Origin: Pannonibacter carbonis
GTDB lineage: Bacteria; Pseudomonadota; Alphaproteobacteria; Rhizobiales; Stappiaceae
Length of the DNA: 64,000 nt
NCBI RefSeq assembly: GCF_003012935.1
Contig: NZ_PUDR01000015.1
Location: forward strand, 1 to 64,000
Direction: 5' to 3'
This document shows positions 36,011 through 45,892 of the stretch, piece by piece. Under the pieces are notes generated by a model. The model did no database searches. It was given only the letters and a program-made list of their open reading frames with translations, and was not told the origin of the DNA. The position numbers were made by a program, and so were the translations under genes. Each line of letters opens with the position of its first letter. Position 1 is the first letter of the stretch.

Positions 36011-37135
36011 ATGGCAGCGATCACGCTGATTGATCAGGTGAACAGCGAAACGGCGCTTGCTGGCGCGCGTGTTGCGGAAGACCTGCGCCGGGGTCGCGGG
36101 GCTGGGTTGAACCGCTCCGGCCGCTTCGAGAAGGACCAGCGCGAGGTCTTTGACGACGGCTGGGAAACGCTCGACGAGCTGCCGCTGCTGAAGACCACGG
36201 TGCAGGAGGAGAAGGCGCGGACGATCATCACGCGCAATTCCTCGCCCGATATTTCTTTCGACCGCTCGATCAATCCCTATCGTGGCTGCGAGCATGGCTG
36301 TGTCTATTGCTTTGCGCGGCCAACGCATGCCTATGTCGGGCTGTCGCCGGGCCTTGATTTCGAGACAAAGCTGTTTGCGAAACCGAATGCGGCGGAACTT
36401 CTGGAGCGGGAGCTGGGGCGTCCGGGATATCAGCCGCGCACCATCGCCATTGGCACCAATACAGACCCCTACCAGCCGATCGAGCGGCGTTACCGGTTGA
36501 TGCGCGAGATCCTCGAGGTGCTGGAGAAGACCAATCATCCGGTCGGCATCGTGACCAAGTCGGCCCTGGTGCTGCGCGATGTCGATATCCTCTCGCGGAT
36601 GGCGGAAAAGGGGCTGGCCAAGGTGGCGTTGTCGATCACCTCGCTCGACAAGGAGATTGCCCGGACACTGGAGCCGCGCGCCAGCGCGCCGCACCGGCGC
36701 CTTGCCGCCATCAAGGGCCTGTCCGAAGCCGGCATCCCGGTCTCGGTGATGATGGCGCCGATCATTCCGGCGCTGACCGACAGCGAGATCGAAACGATCC
36801 TCGGAACGGCCGCCGAACACGGGGCAAGCGAGGCCGGCTATGTGCTGCTGCGCCTGCCGCTGGAAGTGTCGGAACTGTTCCGTGACTGGCTGCTGCGCAA
36901 CCGGCCCGACCGCTACCGGCATGTCATGAACATCCTGCGGTCGATGCGTGGCGGCAAGGATTACGACGCCGAATGGGGCCAGCGGATGAAGGGGCAGGGA
37001 CCTTACGCGCAGCAGATCGGCCAGCGCTTTTCGCTTGCGGCCCGCCGTTTCGGTCTCAACCAGCGCCGGCGCAAGCTGACGACCGAGCTGTTCTCGGCGC
37101 CCCAGACCGGTGGCGTGCAGCTGTCGCTGTTCTGA
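36011..37135 (+). CDS. PA0069-family radical SAM protein (SplB-like)
   Basis: A 374-residue radical SAM protein with the cluster motif C-x3-C-x2-C at Cys93, Cys97 and Cys100 (RGCEHGCVYCFAR), then GTNTDPYQPIERRYRLMREIL, the block shared with spore photoproduct lyase-like and Rv2578c/PA0069 proteins. Its substrate is not known. The ATG at 36011 is preferred over a GTG four codons upstream. The C terminus is basic with the end GGVQLSLF, a sequence resembling a beta-clamp binding peptide (QLSLF), which could tie it to replication or repair. Confidence 0.88.
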   Translation: MAAITLIDQVNSETALAGARVAEDLRRGRGAGLNRSGRFEKDQREVFDDGWETLDELPLLKTTVQEEKARTIITRNSSPDISFDRSINPYRGCEHGCVYCFARPTHAYVGLSPGLDFETKLFAKPNAAELLERELGRPGYQPRTIAIGTNTDPYQPIERRYRLMREILEVLEKTNHPVGIVTKSALVLRDVDILSRMAEKGLAKVALSITSLDKEIARTLEPRASAPHRRLAAIKGLSEAGIPVSVMMAPIIPALTDSEIETILGTAAEHGASEAGYVLLRLPLEVSELFRDWLLRNRPDRYRHVMNILRSMRGGKDYDAEWGQRMKGQGPYAQQIGQRFSLAARRFGLNQRRRKLTTELFSAPQTGGVQLSLF

Positions 37136-37232
37136 TGTTATCGCTGCGCCGCATTGCGACGATGCGGCGCTTGACCGGCACACCCCATGCCTTTACCGCA
37201 GCCGGGACCGCAATGAACGGCGAGGCGATGGT

Positions 37233-37583
37233 GTGACGGACGAAGCGGACAGGCGGCTGCGCGTGGCAGCGGATTGTACGGAGAAGGCGCATATCCGGCA
37301 CGAGATCGACCGGCTCGACCGGGCTCTGCTGGTGCTGTTTGCCGAGCGGCAAACCTATGTGCGCCGGATGGCCGAGATCAAGCAGCACCCGGATGAGGCC
37401 TATGACCAGCACCGAATCGAAACGATGCTGGCCGAGTTGCGGGCACGGGCGGAAATCCTCGGGCTTGAGCCGGACCAGGCCGAGGCGGTCTGGCAGGTGC
37501 TGATCGACTGGAATGTCGCCTATGAACAACGCACCATTTCCGCACGGACCGGGCTGGCGCTGACGGCTGTTTCCCTCGACTAA
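37233..37583 (+). CDS. Chorismate mutase, AroQ type
   Basis: A 116-residue all-helical chorismate mutase that converts chorismate to prephenate for Phe and Tyr synthesis. Visible parts are HIRHEIDRLDRALLVLFAER in the first helix, YVRRMAEIKQHP with the catalytic Arg and Lys, and a last helix ending VWQVLIDWNVAYEQ. I chose the GTG at 37233 because GAGG lies seven bases upstream. It follows the radical SAM gene by 97 bases on the same strand. Confidence 0.87.
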   Translation: MTDEADRRLRVAADCTEKAHIRHEIDRLDRALLVLFAERQTYVRRMAEIKQHPDEAYDQHRIETMLAELRARAEILGLEPDQAEAVWQVLIDWNVAYEQRTISARTGLALTAVSLD

Positions 37584-38066
37584 ATACGTTGCCGGCTTCT
37601 GAAACGTCCTGATCGCCCGGACAGCCCGCGCTAGCTGAGCTTGACATTGCAGCGCACAAGGCAGATACACAGGGCTGGATGTGGTCCGGTCGCCGCGTGA
37701 GCGACCCGAGCCGATCTCCATGCGCCCGCCCCGGGTTTTGTCGGGGCATCGCGGCCCTCTCGCCGCGTCAGGGCTGAAACCGGCCTGGTCGCCCTTGCCC
37801 CTCACCATGAGGGACCGGCGATCCCCGCGCCGGCGACGGAGACGGAACGCAATGAGGACCACCGCTCGCCGACGGACGTCCTGTCCCGGCGCTTCTTCAA
37901 AAGTTCCCATGTCACGCGGGGTTCTGACGGTTCTGAGGACCGGCGGACAATGAGGTCCGCCCCTAGACCTTGAACCGCTACCGCATTCGGGCTGGTGCGA
38001 GATTGTCTCGCCGCCGGCTCCCGTCGTGCGCGGCCCTGTTGCTGCGGCGCATGTGAAGGACATTTC
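37584..38066. other. Long leader region before the DEAD-box helicase gene
   Basis: These 483 bases contain no gene I can support; frames present are arginine-rich and lack initiation signals. The stretch should carry the helicase promoter and probably a long 5' leader, which is common for cold-inducible RNA helicases. I did not recognise a known RNA family in it. Confidence 0.45.
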
Positions 38067-39515
38067 TTGACTGAATTTGCTACCCTCGGGCTTTCGTCCG
38101 CTCTTCTGAAGTCCGTTGCCGCTGCCGGCTACACCACCCCGACCCCGATCCAGCAGGCGGCTATCCCGCACGTGCTGGCCGGCAATGACCTGATGGGTCT
38201 TGCCCAGACCGGCACCGGCAAGACCGCTGCCTTCGGCCTGCCGCTGATCGAGCGGCTGCTGGCGCGTCCCATTCCGGCTGCCCCGCGCGGCACCCGCGCG
38301 CTGATCCTGGCGCCGACCCGCGAGCTGGTGAACCAGATCGCACAGAACCTCATCACCTTCGTCAAGGGCTCCTCGCTGCAGGTCACCACCATCATGGGTG
38401 GCGTCTCGATGGGGCCGCAGATCAAGCGCATGGCGCGCGGCTGCGACGTTCTCGTCGCCACACCGGGCCGCCTGATCGACCTGATCGAGCGCAATGCCCT
38501 GCGTCTGGATGGGGTCGAGTATCTCGTGCTCGACGAAGCCGACCAGATGCTTGACCTTGGCTTCATCCATGCGCTGCGCCGGATCGCCACGCTGATCCCG
38601 AAGAAGCGCCAGACGCTGCTGTTTTCGGCAACCATGCCGAAGCAGATCGAGGAACTGTCGCGCTCCTATCTCAATGATCCGATCCGCGTCGAAGTTGCCC
38701 CTGCCGGCCGTACGGCTGACAAGGTGACCCAGTGCGTTCACTTCGTGTCGCAGGGCGAGAAGATCGACAAGCTGATTGCTTGCCTGAGCGAGCGTCCGCA
38801 GGATCTGTCGCTGGTGTTTTCCCGCACCAAGCACGGCGCTGACAAGGTCGTGCGCCGTATCGAAGCTGCCGGTCTCAAGGCCAATGCCATTCATGGCAAC
38901 AAGAGCCAGAATCAGCGCGATCGGGCGATCAAGGAACTGAAGACCGGCCAGACCCGTATCCTGGTTGCGACCGATGTTGCCGCGCGCGGCATCGACATTC
39001 CCGGTGTCAGCCACGTCTACAATCTCGACCTGCCGGATGTGCCGGAAAGCTACGTACACCGCATCGGCCGGACGGCACGTGCTGGCGCCGATGGGGATGC
39101 CATCGCCTTCTGCGCTCCGGACGAAATCTCGCTGCTGCGCGACATCGAAAAGCTGACCGGCCAGAAGATCCCGGTCGCCAGCGGTGAAACACCGCCGGAA
39201 GGCCGCTATGCCGCGCCTCGCCCGGCGCGTGGCCGCCAGAGCGCCGGTCCGCGTCAGGGCCAGAGCCAGGGTCGCAATGGCCAGGGCAAGCCCGGTGGCC
39301 GCAGTGGTGAAGGCCGCTTTGAAGGCGGTCGCAGCGAAGGTGGCCAGGGTCGCCCGCAGCCGCATGCCCGTGGCGGTCAGCCTGCCCATGGCGACAAGCG
39401 TCCGGCCCGCGCCGGCCAGCCGGGCCGCAAGCCGCAGTCGGGTGGTCCGGCCCAGATGGCTGCCGAGGTTCAGTCGCGTTCGCATCGCGATGGATCCGGT
39501 CGCCGCAACGGCTGA
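38067..39515 (+). CDS. DEAD-box RNA helicase, RhlE-like
   Basis: A 482-residue ATP-dependent RNA helicase with motif Q (TPTPIQQAAIP), motif I AQTGTGKT, motif II DEAD, motif III SAT, and motif VI HRIGRTAR. A tail of about 110 residues is rich in Gly, Arg and Gln and likely binds RNA non-specifically. The start is a TTG at 38067 with GAAGGA six bases upstream, giving LTEFATLGLSSALL, the usual family start; no ATG fits. RhlE-type helicases help ribosome assembly and RNA decay, often in the cold. Confidence 0.92.
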   Translation: MTEFATLGLSSALLKSVAAAGYTTPTPIQQAAIPHVLAGNDLMGLAQTGTGKTAAFGLPLIERLLARPIPAAPRGTRALILAPTRELVNQIAQNLITFVKGSSLQVTTIMGGVSMGPQIKRMARGCDVLVATPGRLIDLIERNALRLDGVEYLVLDEADQMLDLGFIHALRRIATLIPKKRQTLLFSATMPKQIEELSRSYLNDPIRVEVAPAGRTADKVTQCVHFVSQGEKIDKLIACLSERPQDLSLVFSRTKHGADKVVRRIEAAGLKANAIHGNKSQNQRDRAIKELKTGQTRILVATDVAARGIDIPGVSHVYNLDLPDVPESYVHRIGRTARAGADGDAIAFCAPDEISLLRDIEKLTGQKIPVASGETPPEGRYAAPRPARGRQSAGPRQGQSQGRNGQGKPGGRSGEGRFEGGRSEGGQGRPQPHARGGQPAHGDKRPARAGQPGRKPQSGGPAQMAAEVQSRSHRDGSGRRNG

Positions 39516-39528
39516 TCGATCTTTCTAT

Positions 39529-39560
39529 CCGCCGGGGCCGCGCAAGCATCCCCGGCGGTT
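39529..39560 (+). terminator. Hairpin after the DEAD-box helicase gene
   Basis: CCGCCGGGG pairs with CCCCGGCGG around a 12-base loop, 13 bases after the stop. Only two T follow, so termination strength is uncertain. Confidence 0.55.
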
Positions 39561-39724
39561 AGCTGTCCTGATGGCCTCGGTAGTTGGATAGATCGACCTG
39601 TCGCCTGCATTTTATGCGCTCAGGGTCGAAACCTGCGAACGCTTTGGGCTTGGCCTTGATGGCCGAAGCGGAAACAATCCCGACATGCGCGCTTTGCCGC
39701 CGCTGCCGTCAGATGAGGGATTGA

Positions 39725-40321
39725 ATGATGTTTCCGCGCCTTGCGATGTCCGCCTTTGCCCTGCTTGCCTTGAGCCTTCCAGCTCACGCTCACCTTGATC
39801 CGCTGGCGCATGGCTCGTTTGCCGCCGGCTTCACCCATCCGGTCTTCGGGCTCGATCATGTGCTGGTGATGGTTGCGGTTGGCCTCTGGGCCTTCAGCAG
39901 TGGCGGCCGGGCGATCTGGATCATTCCTGCCGCTTTTGTAGGCACCATGGTGCTGGGCTTTGCCGCCGCCGTGATTGGCATGCCGCTGCCTTTCGTTGAG
40001 CCGGTGATCGCCGCCTCGGTCGTGGCTCTCGGTCTGATCGTGGCGATGGCCGTGCGTCTGCCGGTCGTTCCCAGCGCCGCCATTGTTGCGGTTTTCGCCT
40101 TCTTCCACGGTCATGCCCATGGCGGGGAGATCGGATCGGCCGGGGAACTCGGCTATGCGCTCGGCTTTGTGCTCGCCACCGCGCTGCTGCATGCCAGTGG
40201 CCTGGCGCTTGGCTGGGCCATCGGGGCCGTACTGGGAACCGAAAGCCGCACCGGCGCTCTTGTGTCGAGAACCCTCGGCGCGGTTGTCGCCCTGGCCGGT
40301 ATCGGCATTCTGGCCGGGTAA
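39725..40321 (+). CDS. HupE/UreJ family protein
   Basis: A 198-residue membrane protein with a signal-like first helix and about six hydrophobic helices. Family histidine motifs are HPVFGLDHVLVMVAVG and FFHGHAHGGE, thought to bind nickel or cobalt. HupE/UreJ proteins accompany hydrogenase and urease genes as metal permeases, but no such enzyme is in this window. GAGGGA precedes two adjacent ATG codons at 39725 and 39728; either may be used. Confidence 0.88.
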   Translation: MMFPRLAMSAFALLALSLPAHAHLDPLAHGSFAAGFTHPVFGLDHVLVMVAVGLWAFSSGGRAIWIIPAAFVGTMVLGFAAAVIGMPLPFVEPVIAASVVALGLIVAMAVRLPVVPSAAIVAVFAFFHGHAHGGEIGSAGELGYALGFVLATALLHASGLALGWAIGAVLGTESRTGALVSRTLGAVVALAGIGILAG

Positions 40322-40415
40322 GAATGCGGTGCTGCGGGCGGCTGGCGGTCGCTAGCTGCCCGCAGGAACGGCCTGCTCTTGTGAGCGCAGGGACGTGTCA
40401 CCGCGTTTGGCGGCG

Positions 40416-41288
40416 TCAGCCGATTTCGATGTCGAGGCCGAGGTCGAGGACCGGGGCGGAGTGGGTGATCCAGCCTGAGGAAATGAGGTCAACGCCCGTT
40501 TCCGCCACCGCGCGGACGGTGTCCAGCTCGATGCCGCCGGAGGCTTCCAGCCGGATGCGGTCGCCAACAGCCGCCCGGACGATGGCAACGGCCTCCGCGA
40601 GGCGGTCCGGGCTCATGTTGTCGAGCATGATCACATCAGGGGCGGCGGGAATGGCCTCGCGCAGCTGATCAAGCGTGTCGACCTCCACCTCGATCTTCAC
40701 CAGATGCCCGGCAAAGGCCTTGGCCGCGTTGATGGCGGCCGTGACCCCGCCCGCAACGGCGATGTGATTGTCCTTGATCAGGATTGCATCATCGAGGCCG
40801 AAACGGTGGTTCATGCCGCCGCCGCAGCGCACGGCATATTTCTCGAAGGCGCGCAGGCCCGGTGTCGTCTTGCGGGTGCAGACGATCTTCGCCTTTGTGT
40901 GGGCAATCGCCTCGGCAAAGCGCGCGGTCGCGCTGGCGATGCCGGACAGATGGCCCAGATAGTTCAGCGCGACACGTTCGGCGGACAGCAGCGCCCGCGC
41001 CGGTCCCTCAATCCGCGCGACAATATCTTTCGCAGAGAGGCGCGCGCCGTCTGTCTTCAGCACCTCCACCTTCAGATCGGGTGATGTAAGACGGAAGGCG
41101 GTTTCGGCAAGCCGGATCCCGGCCAGTGCGCCGGGCTTGCGCGCGGCAATCACGGCTCGCGCGGTGACGCCGGCACCGATGGTTGCCTGGCTCGTGATGT
41201 CGCCGGCGCGGCCCCAGTCTTCCAGCAGGGCGGCGTGAACCGCGTCATCGATCATCAGCTGCGGCAGCTCGGGCAGGGGGGCGGTCAT
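40416..41288 (-). CDS. nadC: Nicotinate-nucleotide pyrophosphorylase (carboxylating)
   Basis: A 290-residue quinolinate phosphoribosyltransferase that makes nicotinate mononucleotide from quinolinate and PRPP. It has [21 protein letters not shown] (read in parts) with the catalytic basic residues, [24 protein letters not shown] and [10 protein letters not shown], then [13 protein letters not shown]. The start overlaps the nadB stop by four bases. It is the third gene of nadABC. Confidence 0.95.
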   Translation of the reverse strand: MTAPLPELPQLMIDDAVHAALLEDWGRAGDITSQATIGAGVTARAVIAARKPGALAGIRLAETAFRLTSPDLKVEVLKTDGARLSAKDIVARIEGPARALLSAERVALNYLGHLSGIASATARFAEAIAHTKAKIVCTRKTTPGLRAFEKYAVRCGGGMNHRFGLDDAILIKDNHIAVAGGVTAAINAAKAFAGHLVKIEVEVDTLDQLREAIPAAPDVIMLDNMSPDRLAEAVAIVRAAVGDRIRLEASGGIELDTVRAVAETGVDLISSGWITHSAPVLDLGLDIEIG

Positions 41289-42937
41289 TGGGTTTCTCCC
41301 GCCGTTGCGGCGCTGGTGACGCCCTGCAATGCACTCGGATGCGCTGCCGTGGCCTTCTCGGCGGCAGCATTGACCTGATCAAGCGTCAGATAGCTGCGCT
41401 GGGCCTGGGCGGGATCGGTCTCCTTCGCGTCTGTGCGATAGTGCGCGCCGCGGCTTTCCTTGCGCTGAAGGGCAGCGGCGGCCACGATCTTGCCGGCGAT
41501 CATCATGTTGCGGATCGAGGTGCGCTGCACGCGCGTCTCGGCGGCGGCAATGCGGGCAAGTGCCTTGGTGAGGCCGTCGGCGTCGCGCTCGACGCCAACC
41601 AGATCGCTCATGGTCTGACGCAGGATGGAGATCGCGGCGCGTTCCTCCTGGTTGCGCTGGCTGGGCAGGCCCGGTTCGTCATCCAGTGCTTCCCAATAGG
41701 CGGTGCGCGGGGTCGGCATCAGGCCCTGGATGTCCTCGGCAATGCGTGCGGCGAAGACGACGGCTTCCAGCAAGGAGTTCGAAGCCAGCCGGTTCGCGCC
41801 ATGCGCACCGGTGCAGGCGACTTCACCGGCAGCCCAAAGGCCGTCCAGCGAGGTGCGGCCGTTGGCGTCTGTCAGCACGCCGCCCATGTGATAGTGCTCG
41901 GCCGGCGCGATCGGGATCGGATCGGTGGCCGGGTCGATCCCGGCGGCAATGCAGGCCGCATGGACGGTCGGGAAGTGCTCGGCAAACTTGGTGCCGATGG
42001 CCGTGCGGCAATCCAGAAACGCGCCGCGGCCGGCAGCACGCTCGCGGAAAATGGCACGGGCGACAATGTCACGCGGCGCGAGTTCCATCAGCGGATGCAC
42101 CGCTTCCATGAAACGGACGCCGGCAGAGTTGATTAGGGTCGCGCCTTCGCCGCGCAGGGCTTCCGTCGCAAGCGGTGCCGGATCACGGCCCACATCCAGC
42201 GCGGTCGGATGGAACTGCACGAACTCGGCGTCGGCAATCACGGCACCGGCGCGGGCGGCCATGCCGATGCCATGGCCGTTCGCTTCACCCGGGTTGGTGG
42301 TGACCGCATAGAGATGGCCGATGCCACCGGAGGCAAGCACGACAGCCGCCGCCTGGAAGGCGAGCCGCTCCAGTCCGCCTCGCCGGCGCGCCATGACGCC
42401 GGTGACGAACTTGCCCTCGGTGATCAGGCTCTCGCCCAGAAAACCCTCGATGACCCGGATGGACGGGGTCTGGCGCACGGCGGCGACCAGGGCATCCATG
42501 ATGGCGCGTCCGGCCATGTCACCGCGCACGCGCACGACGCGGCTGGCGGAATGGGCTGCCTCGCGGGAGACGGCGAGGTGTCCCTCCAGATCCTTGTCGA
42601 AGGGCACGCCATAGCTCAGGAGATCGCGCACCCGGCGCGGCGCTTCCGCCGTCATCATGGCAACGATCTTGTCCTGGCAGATGCCACCGCCCACCGCGAT
42701 GGTGTCGGCCATGTGGGCGTCTGTGGTATCGCCTTCGGAGACGGCCGCGGCGATGCCACCCTGGGCCCAGGCGGAGGACGCGCCTTCGCCGATCGGGGCG
42801 TTAGAGATGATGGTGACCGGCCGCGGCGCCAGTTTCAGCGCGCAGAACAGGCCGGCGAGGCCGCCGCCAAGAATCACAACATCATCGACGCCTCGGGCCG
42901 ATTGGGCCGGGACAAACTGGTCGCTGCGTACTGCCAT
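41285..42937 (-). CDS. nadB: L-aspartate oxidase
   Basis: A 550-residue flavoprotein that oxidises aspartate to iminoaspartate, the first step of de novo NAD synthesis. Blocks seen are [17 protein letters not shown] for [19 protein letters not shown], the active-site HPTALD region, and [22 protein letters not shown] (read in parts). The start [10 protein letters not shown] at 42937 was chosen over an ATG 11 codons upstream. A hairpin lies between nadA and nadB. Confidence 0.95.
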   Translation of the reverse strand: MAVRSDQFVPAQSARGVDDVVILGGGLAGLFCALKLAPRPVTIISNAPIGEGASSAWAQGGIAAAVSEGDTTDAHMADTIAVGGGICQDKIVAMMTAEAPRRVRDLLSYGVPFDKDLEGHLAVSREAAHSASRVVRVRGDMAGRAIMDALVAAVRQTPSIRVIEGFLGESLITEGKFVTGVMARRRGGLERLAFQAAAVVLASGGIGHLYAVTTNPGEANGHGIGMAARAGAVIADAEFVQFHPTALDVGRDPAPLATEALRGEGATLINSAGVRFMEAVHPLMELAPRDIVARAIFRERAAGRGAFLDCRTAIGTKFAEHFPTVHAACIAAGIDPATDPIPIAPAEHYHMGGVLTDANGRTSLDGLWAAGEVACTGAHGANRLASNSLLEAVVFAARIAEDIQGLMPTPRTAYWEALDDEPGLPSQRNQEERAAISILRQTMSDLVGVERDADGLTKALARIAAAETRVQRTSIRNMMIAGKIVAAAALQRKESRGAHYRTDAKETDPAQAQRSYLTLDQVNAAAEKATAAHPSALQGVTSAATAGETQ

Positions 42938-43034
42938 GGGAGGGCTTTCGTTTCTGGACTGCGGAGGCAAAGCCTAGCCGCTCAGGCTGGGCGGGGCAAT
43001 GCGCGCGCCAGGTCAGCCGGGAGGGGAAAGCAGA

Positions 43035-43061
43035 ACGGGCGAGGCTTGCGGCCTCGCCCGT
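43035..43061 (-). terminator. Hairpin between nadA and nadB
   Basis: ACGGGCGAGGC and GCCTCGCCCGT form a perfect 11-base stem with a 5-base loop just after the nadA stop. The following bases on the minus strand, TCTGCTTTCC, are only mildly T-rich. It may terminate partly or set the relative nadA and nadB levels. Confidence 0.6.
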
Positions 43062-43069
43062 CGGGACTG

Positions 43070-44155
43070 TCACATCTTCAGATTAATCATGCGCTCGACG
43101 GCCAGACGGGCGCGGGCGGCAACCGCCGGGTCGACCGTCACCTCTTCCTTCATCTCGACGAGGGCGTCGAGGATCTTGGCCAGCGTGATGCGCTTCATGT
43201 GCGGGCACAGGTTGCAGGGGCGGATGAAATCCACGTCCGGCGTCTCGCTGGCCACGTTGTCCGCCATGGAGCACTCGGTGATCATCATCACCTTGGCCGG
43301 CTTGTTGGCCTTGACCCAGTCGATCATGTGTTTGGTCGAACCGGCGAAATCGGCTTCGTCCACCACTTCCGGCGGGCATTCCGGATGGGCAATGATCTTC
43401 ACGCCCGGGTCGATCTTGCGGTAGTCGCGCAGCTCCTGCGCCGTGAAGCGCTCGTGGACCTCACAGGCACCATCCCAGGTCAGGACCTCGACGTCGGTCT
43501 GGCGGCCGACATTGGCGGCAAGATACTTGTCCGGGATCAGGAACACCTTGGGCACGCCGAGGCTTTCCACGACCTGAACCGCGTTGGACGAGGTGCAGCA
43601 GATGTCGCACTCGGCCTTCACGGCGGCGGACGTGTTGACATAGGTGATGATCGGAATGCCGGGGTTGCGCTCGCGCAGGGCGCGCACATCCGCCGCCGTC
43701 ACCGATTCCGCCAGCGAGCAGCCCGCACGCATGTCGGGGATCAGCACGGTCTTGGTCGGGTTCAGGATCTTCGACGTCTCGGCCATGAAATGCACGCCGC
43801 ACTGCACGATCACGTCCGCATCCGTGCGGGTTGCCTCGATCGCCAGCTGCAGGCTGTCGCCGACGACGTCGGCAACGCCGTGGAAGATGTCCGGCGTCAT
43901 GTAGTTGTGGGCAAGGATGACCGCGTTGCGCTGCTTTTTGAGCACGTTGATCGCGTGGATCGTCGGGGCCAGCGCCGGCCATTCGATGGCCGGGATGATG
44001 TGCTTGACCTTCTCATAGATCGGCGCCGTCGCGCGGGCGACTTCTTCGGTATAGGCAAGCTCGGGACGGGAGACCGAACCATGACGGTCGATCGCAAGGT
44101 CGGCGGCGGGCTTCACCTGGCAGGCGGAACTGGTCGAAATCAACGTGGTAGCCAT
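43070..44155 (-). CDS. nadA: Quinolinate synthase
   Basis: A 361-residue [4Fe-4S] enzyme that condenses iminoaspartate with dihydroxyacetone phosphate to quinolinate. Cluster cysteines appear in [25 protein letters not shown] and [13 protein letters not shown]. The substrate block [22 protein letters not shown] is intact (read in parts). It is first in the operon, directly downstream of two palindromic operator-like sites. Confidence 0.95.
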   Translation of the reverse strand: MATTLISTSSACQVKPAADLAIDRHGSVSRPELAYTEEVARATAPIYEKVKHIIPAIEWPALAPTIHAINVLKKQRNAVILAHNYMTPDIFHGVADVVGDSLQLAIEATRTDADVIVQCGVHFMAETSKILNPTKTVLIPDMRAGCSLAESVTAADVRALRERNPGIPIITYVNTSAAVKAECDICCTSSNAVQVVESLGVPKVFLIPDKYLAANVGRQTDVEVLTWDGACEVHERFTAQELRDYRKIDPGVKIIAHPECPPEVVDEADFAGSTKHMIDWVKANKPAKVMMITECSMADNVASETPDVDFIRPCNLCPHMKRITLAKILDALVEMKEEVTVDPAVAARARLAVERMINLKM

Positions 44156-44187
44156 CGGACCTAACTCCCTGCTGGACCGGCAAGCTT

Positions 44188-44210
44188 TTTATGCTCATTT
44201 TGAGCATAAA
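44188..44210 (-). promoter_or_regulatory. Operator-like palindrome before nadA
   Basis: TTTATGCTCA and TGAGCATAAA form a perfect 10-base inverted repeat with a 3-base centre, 32 bases from the nadA start codon. Position and symmetry fit a repressor site such as that of the NadQ-type regulators predicted for alphaproteobacterial NAD genes. No regulator gene is in the window. Confidence 0.7.
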
Positions 44211-44251
44211 GGAGGCAAAAGAAAACGGGACTTATCGGTCCCTTCATCTGC

Positions 44252-44273
44252 TTTTGCTCAACGTGAGTTTATA
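44252..44273 (-). promoter_or_regulatory. Second, degenerate copy of the nadA operator
   Basis: TTTTGCTCA, three bases, then TGAGTTTAT: the central TGCTCA-N3-TGAG core of the first palindrome recurs 41 bases further from the gene and lies beside the A/T-rich TTTATATAGGG stretch. A paired site suggests cooperative repression. The remaining bases to 44524 hold no gene. Confidence 0.5.
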
Positions 44274-44524
44274 TAGGGTATTTCTACGGGCAAATCCACT
44301 GTTTCTCGTGCCAGTTTGTCATAATTTGAAAGGTCACGTCTTTTCAATGGGTTGAAACGAAAGATAACGTTGCAGTGCTGCGCCGGCAAAGCAATGCCTG
44401 CCGCAGGTAGCCGGCCCATCAACGTTGCTCATCGGAGCTTCACAAACTTTCATTTTGACCGGCTGCCCGCTGCAGCCATAGTTCGGCGGCCAAGCGCCCT
44501 GGCATCCCTGGAGAGACCGACAGA

Positions 44525-45745
44525 ATGACGACCGCGACCGCCGCCCGGCCGAACATCCCGCTGATCATCGTTTGCGGCTGCGCCATCGCGCTGTTGTCCT
44601 TTGGGCCCCGTTCGGCGATGGGGCTGTTCTTCCAGCCCATGACCGAAGCGCGGGACTGGAGCCGCGAGATCTTCGCGCTGGCGATTGCGATTCAGAACCT
44701 GCTGTGGGGCGCAGGCCAGCCGATTGCCGGCATGATGGCCGACCGGTTCGGCACCTGGAAGACGCTTGTCACGGGCGCGGTGCTCTATGCGCTCGGGCTG
44801 GTGCTGATGGCGGAAGCCGAGGCCCCGGTGATGCTGCATGTCACGGGCGGGGTGCTGATCGGGCTTGGCATCGCCTTTTCCAGTTTCTCGCTGATCCTCG
44901 CCGCCTTTGCCCGCTCGGTGTCGCCGGCGCAGCGCTCGCTCGCCTTTGGCGTCGGCACCGCGTCCGGCTCGCTCGGTCAGTTCCTGTTTGCGCCGCTCGG
45001 CCTAGGCCTCATCGAGACCGTGGGCTGGCATTCGACGCTGCTGGTCTTTGCCGGGTTGATGGCGCTGGTGCCGCTGCTGGCGATCCCGTTGCGCGGCAAG
45101 GCAGATGCAAGCGCTTATGCCGGCACCACTGCGGACCAGAAGCTGGGCGCCGCCATCGCGGAGGCCTTCAACACGCGCGGCTATATCCTGCTGACGCTGG
45201 GCTTCTTCGTCTGCGGCTTCCATGTCGCCTTCATCACCGTGCATCTGCCGCCCTATCTGGCCGATCTCGGGCTGGATGCGCGCTGGGGCGCCTATGCCAT
45301 CGGGCTGATCGGCCTGTGCAACATCGCCGGCTCGCTCGCCTCGGGCTACATCGGTGGACGCTGGTCCAAGCCGCATTTCCTGTCGCTGATCTATCTCGGC
45401 CGGGCGATTGCCATTGCGGTGTTCCTGATGGTGCCGGCCTCGCCGTTGTCGGCGATGATCTTTGCCGGCGTGATGGGGCTGCTCTGGCTGTCGACGGTGC
45501 CGCCGACGTCAGGACTGGTCGCGGTGATGTTCGGGCCGCGCTACATGGCGACCCTGTTCGGCTTTGTTTTCCTGTCGCACCAGATCGGCTCGTTCCTCGG
45601 CGTCTGGCTCGGCGGCCGGCTCTATGACCAGACCGGCTCCTATGACGCCATCTGGTGGATGGGCATCGCCCTCGGCCTCTTCGCCGCCGTCATTCATTGG
45701 CCGATCAAGGAACAGCCGGTCGCCCGGCTGCAGGCGGCGGAGTAG
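44525..45745 (+). CDS. MFS transporter (OFA/monocarboxylate-like)
   Basis: A 406-residue, 12-helix carrier. The start PLIIVCGCAIALLSFGPRSAMGLFFQPM is typical of the oxalate/formate and monocarboxylate porter group, and GMMADRFGTWKT is the motif A loop. The end GSFLGVWLGGRLYDQTGSYD matches the conserved TM10-11 region. The substrate is probably an organic anion, not certain. It diverges from nadA; no functional link is evident. The first repeat block starts soon after its stop. Confidence 0.86.
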   Translation: MTTATAARPNIPLIIVCGCAIALLSFGPRSAMGLFFQPMTEARDWSREIFALAIAIQNLLWGAGQPIAGMMADRFGTWKTLVTGAVLYALGLVLMAEAEAPVMLHVTGGVLIGLGIAFSSFSLILAAFARSVSPAQRSLAFGVGTASGSLGQFLFAPLGLGLIETVGWHSTLLVFAGLMALVPLLAIPLRGKADASAYAGTTADQKLGAAIAEAFNTRGYILLTLGFFVCGFHVAFITVHLPPYLADLGLDARWGAYAIGLIGLCNIAGSLASGYIGGRWSKPHFLSLIYLGRAIAIAVFLMVPASPLSAMIFAGVMGLLWLSTVPPTSGLVAVMFGPRYMATLFGFVFLSHQIGSFLGVWLGGRLYDQTGSYDAIWWMGIALGLFAAVIHWPIKEQPVARLQAAE

Positions 45746-45781
45746 GGCGGGGCCCGACCGTGTGCCTTGCCTCCCCCGCTG

Positions 45782-45892
45782 CCGTCATCACCGGACTTGA
45801 TCCGGTGATCCACGCCGTTTCGCCTCCACAGCTACGGCCTTGCCTGGGGCGCTGTCACGGCATGGATGCCATGGTCGAGCCATGGCAGGACG
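45782..45892 (+). repeat. Repeat unit A1 (two-hairpin element)
   Basis: The 111-base unit contains hairpin 1 (TCACCGGA/TCCGGTGA, 45788-45808) and hairpin 2 (TGCCATGG/CCATGGCA, 45867-45887). It recurs 247 bases downstream as A2, and both recur near 47.9 kb as B1 and B2. A 136-base linker (45893-46028) separates A1 and A2, and is itself conserved in the B copy. Confidence 0.85.

Noticed and set aside
37056-39485. Minus-strand frame of 809 codons
   Set aside because: It runs antisense through chorismate mutase and the DEAD-box helicase, both complete on the plus strand; the translation is low in recognisable structure.
42209-44164. Plus-strand frame of 651 codons rich in His, Asp and Arg
   Set aside because: Antisense of nadA and nadB; composition is that of a shadow frame.
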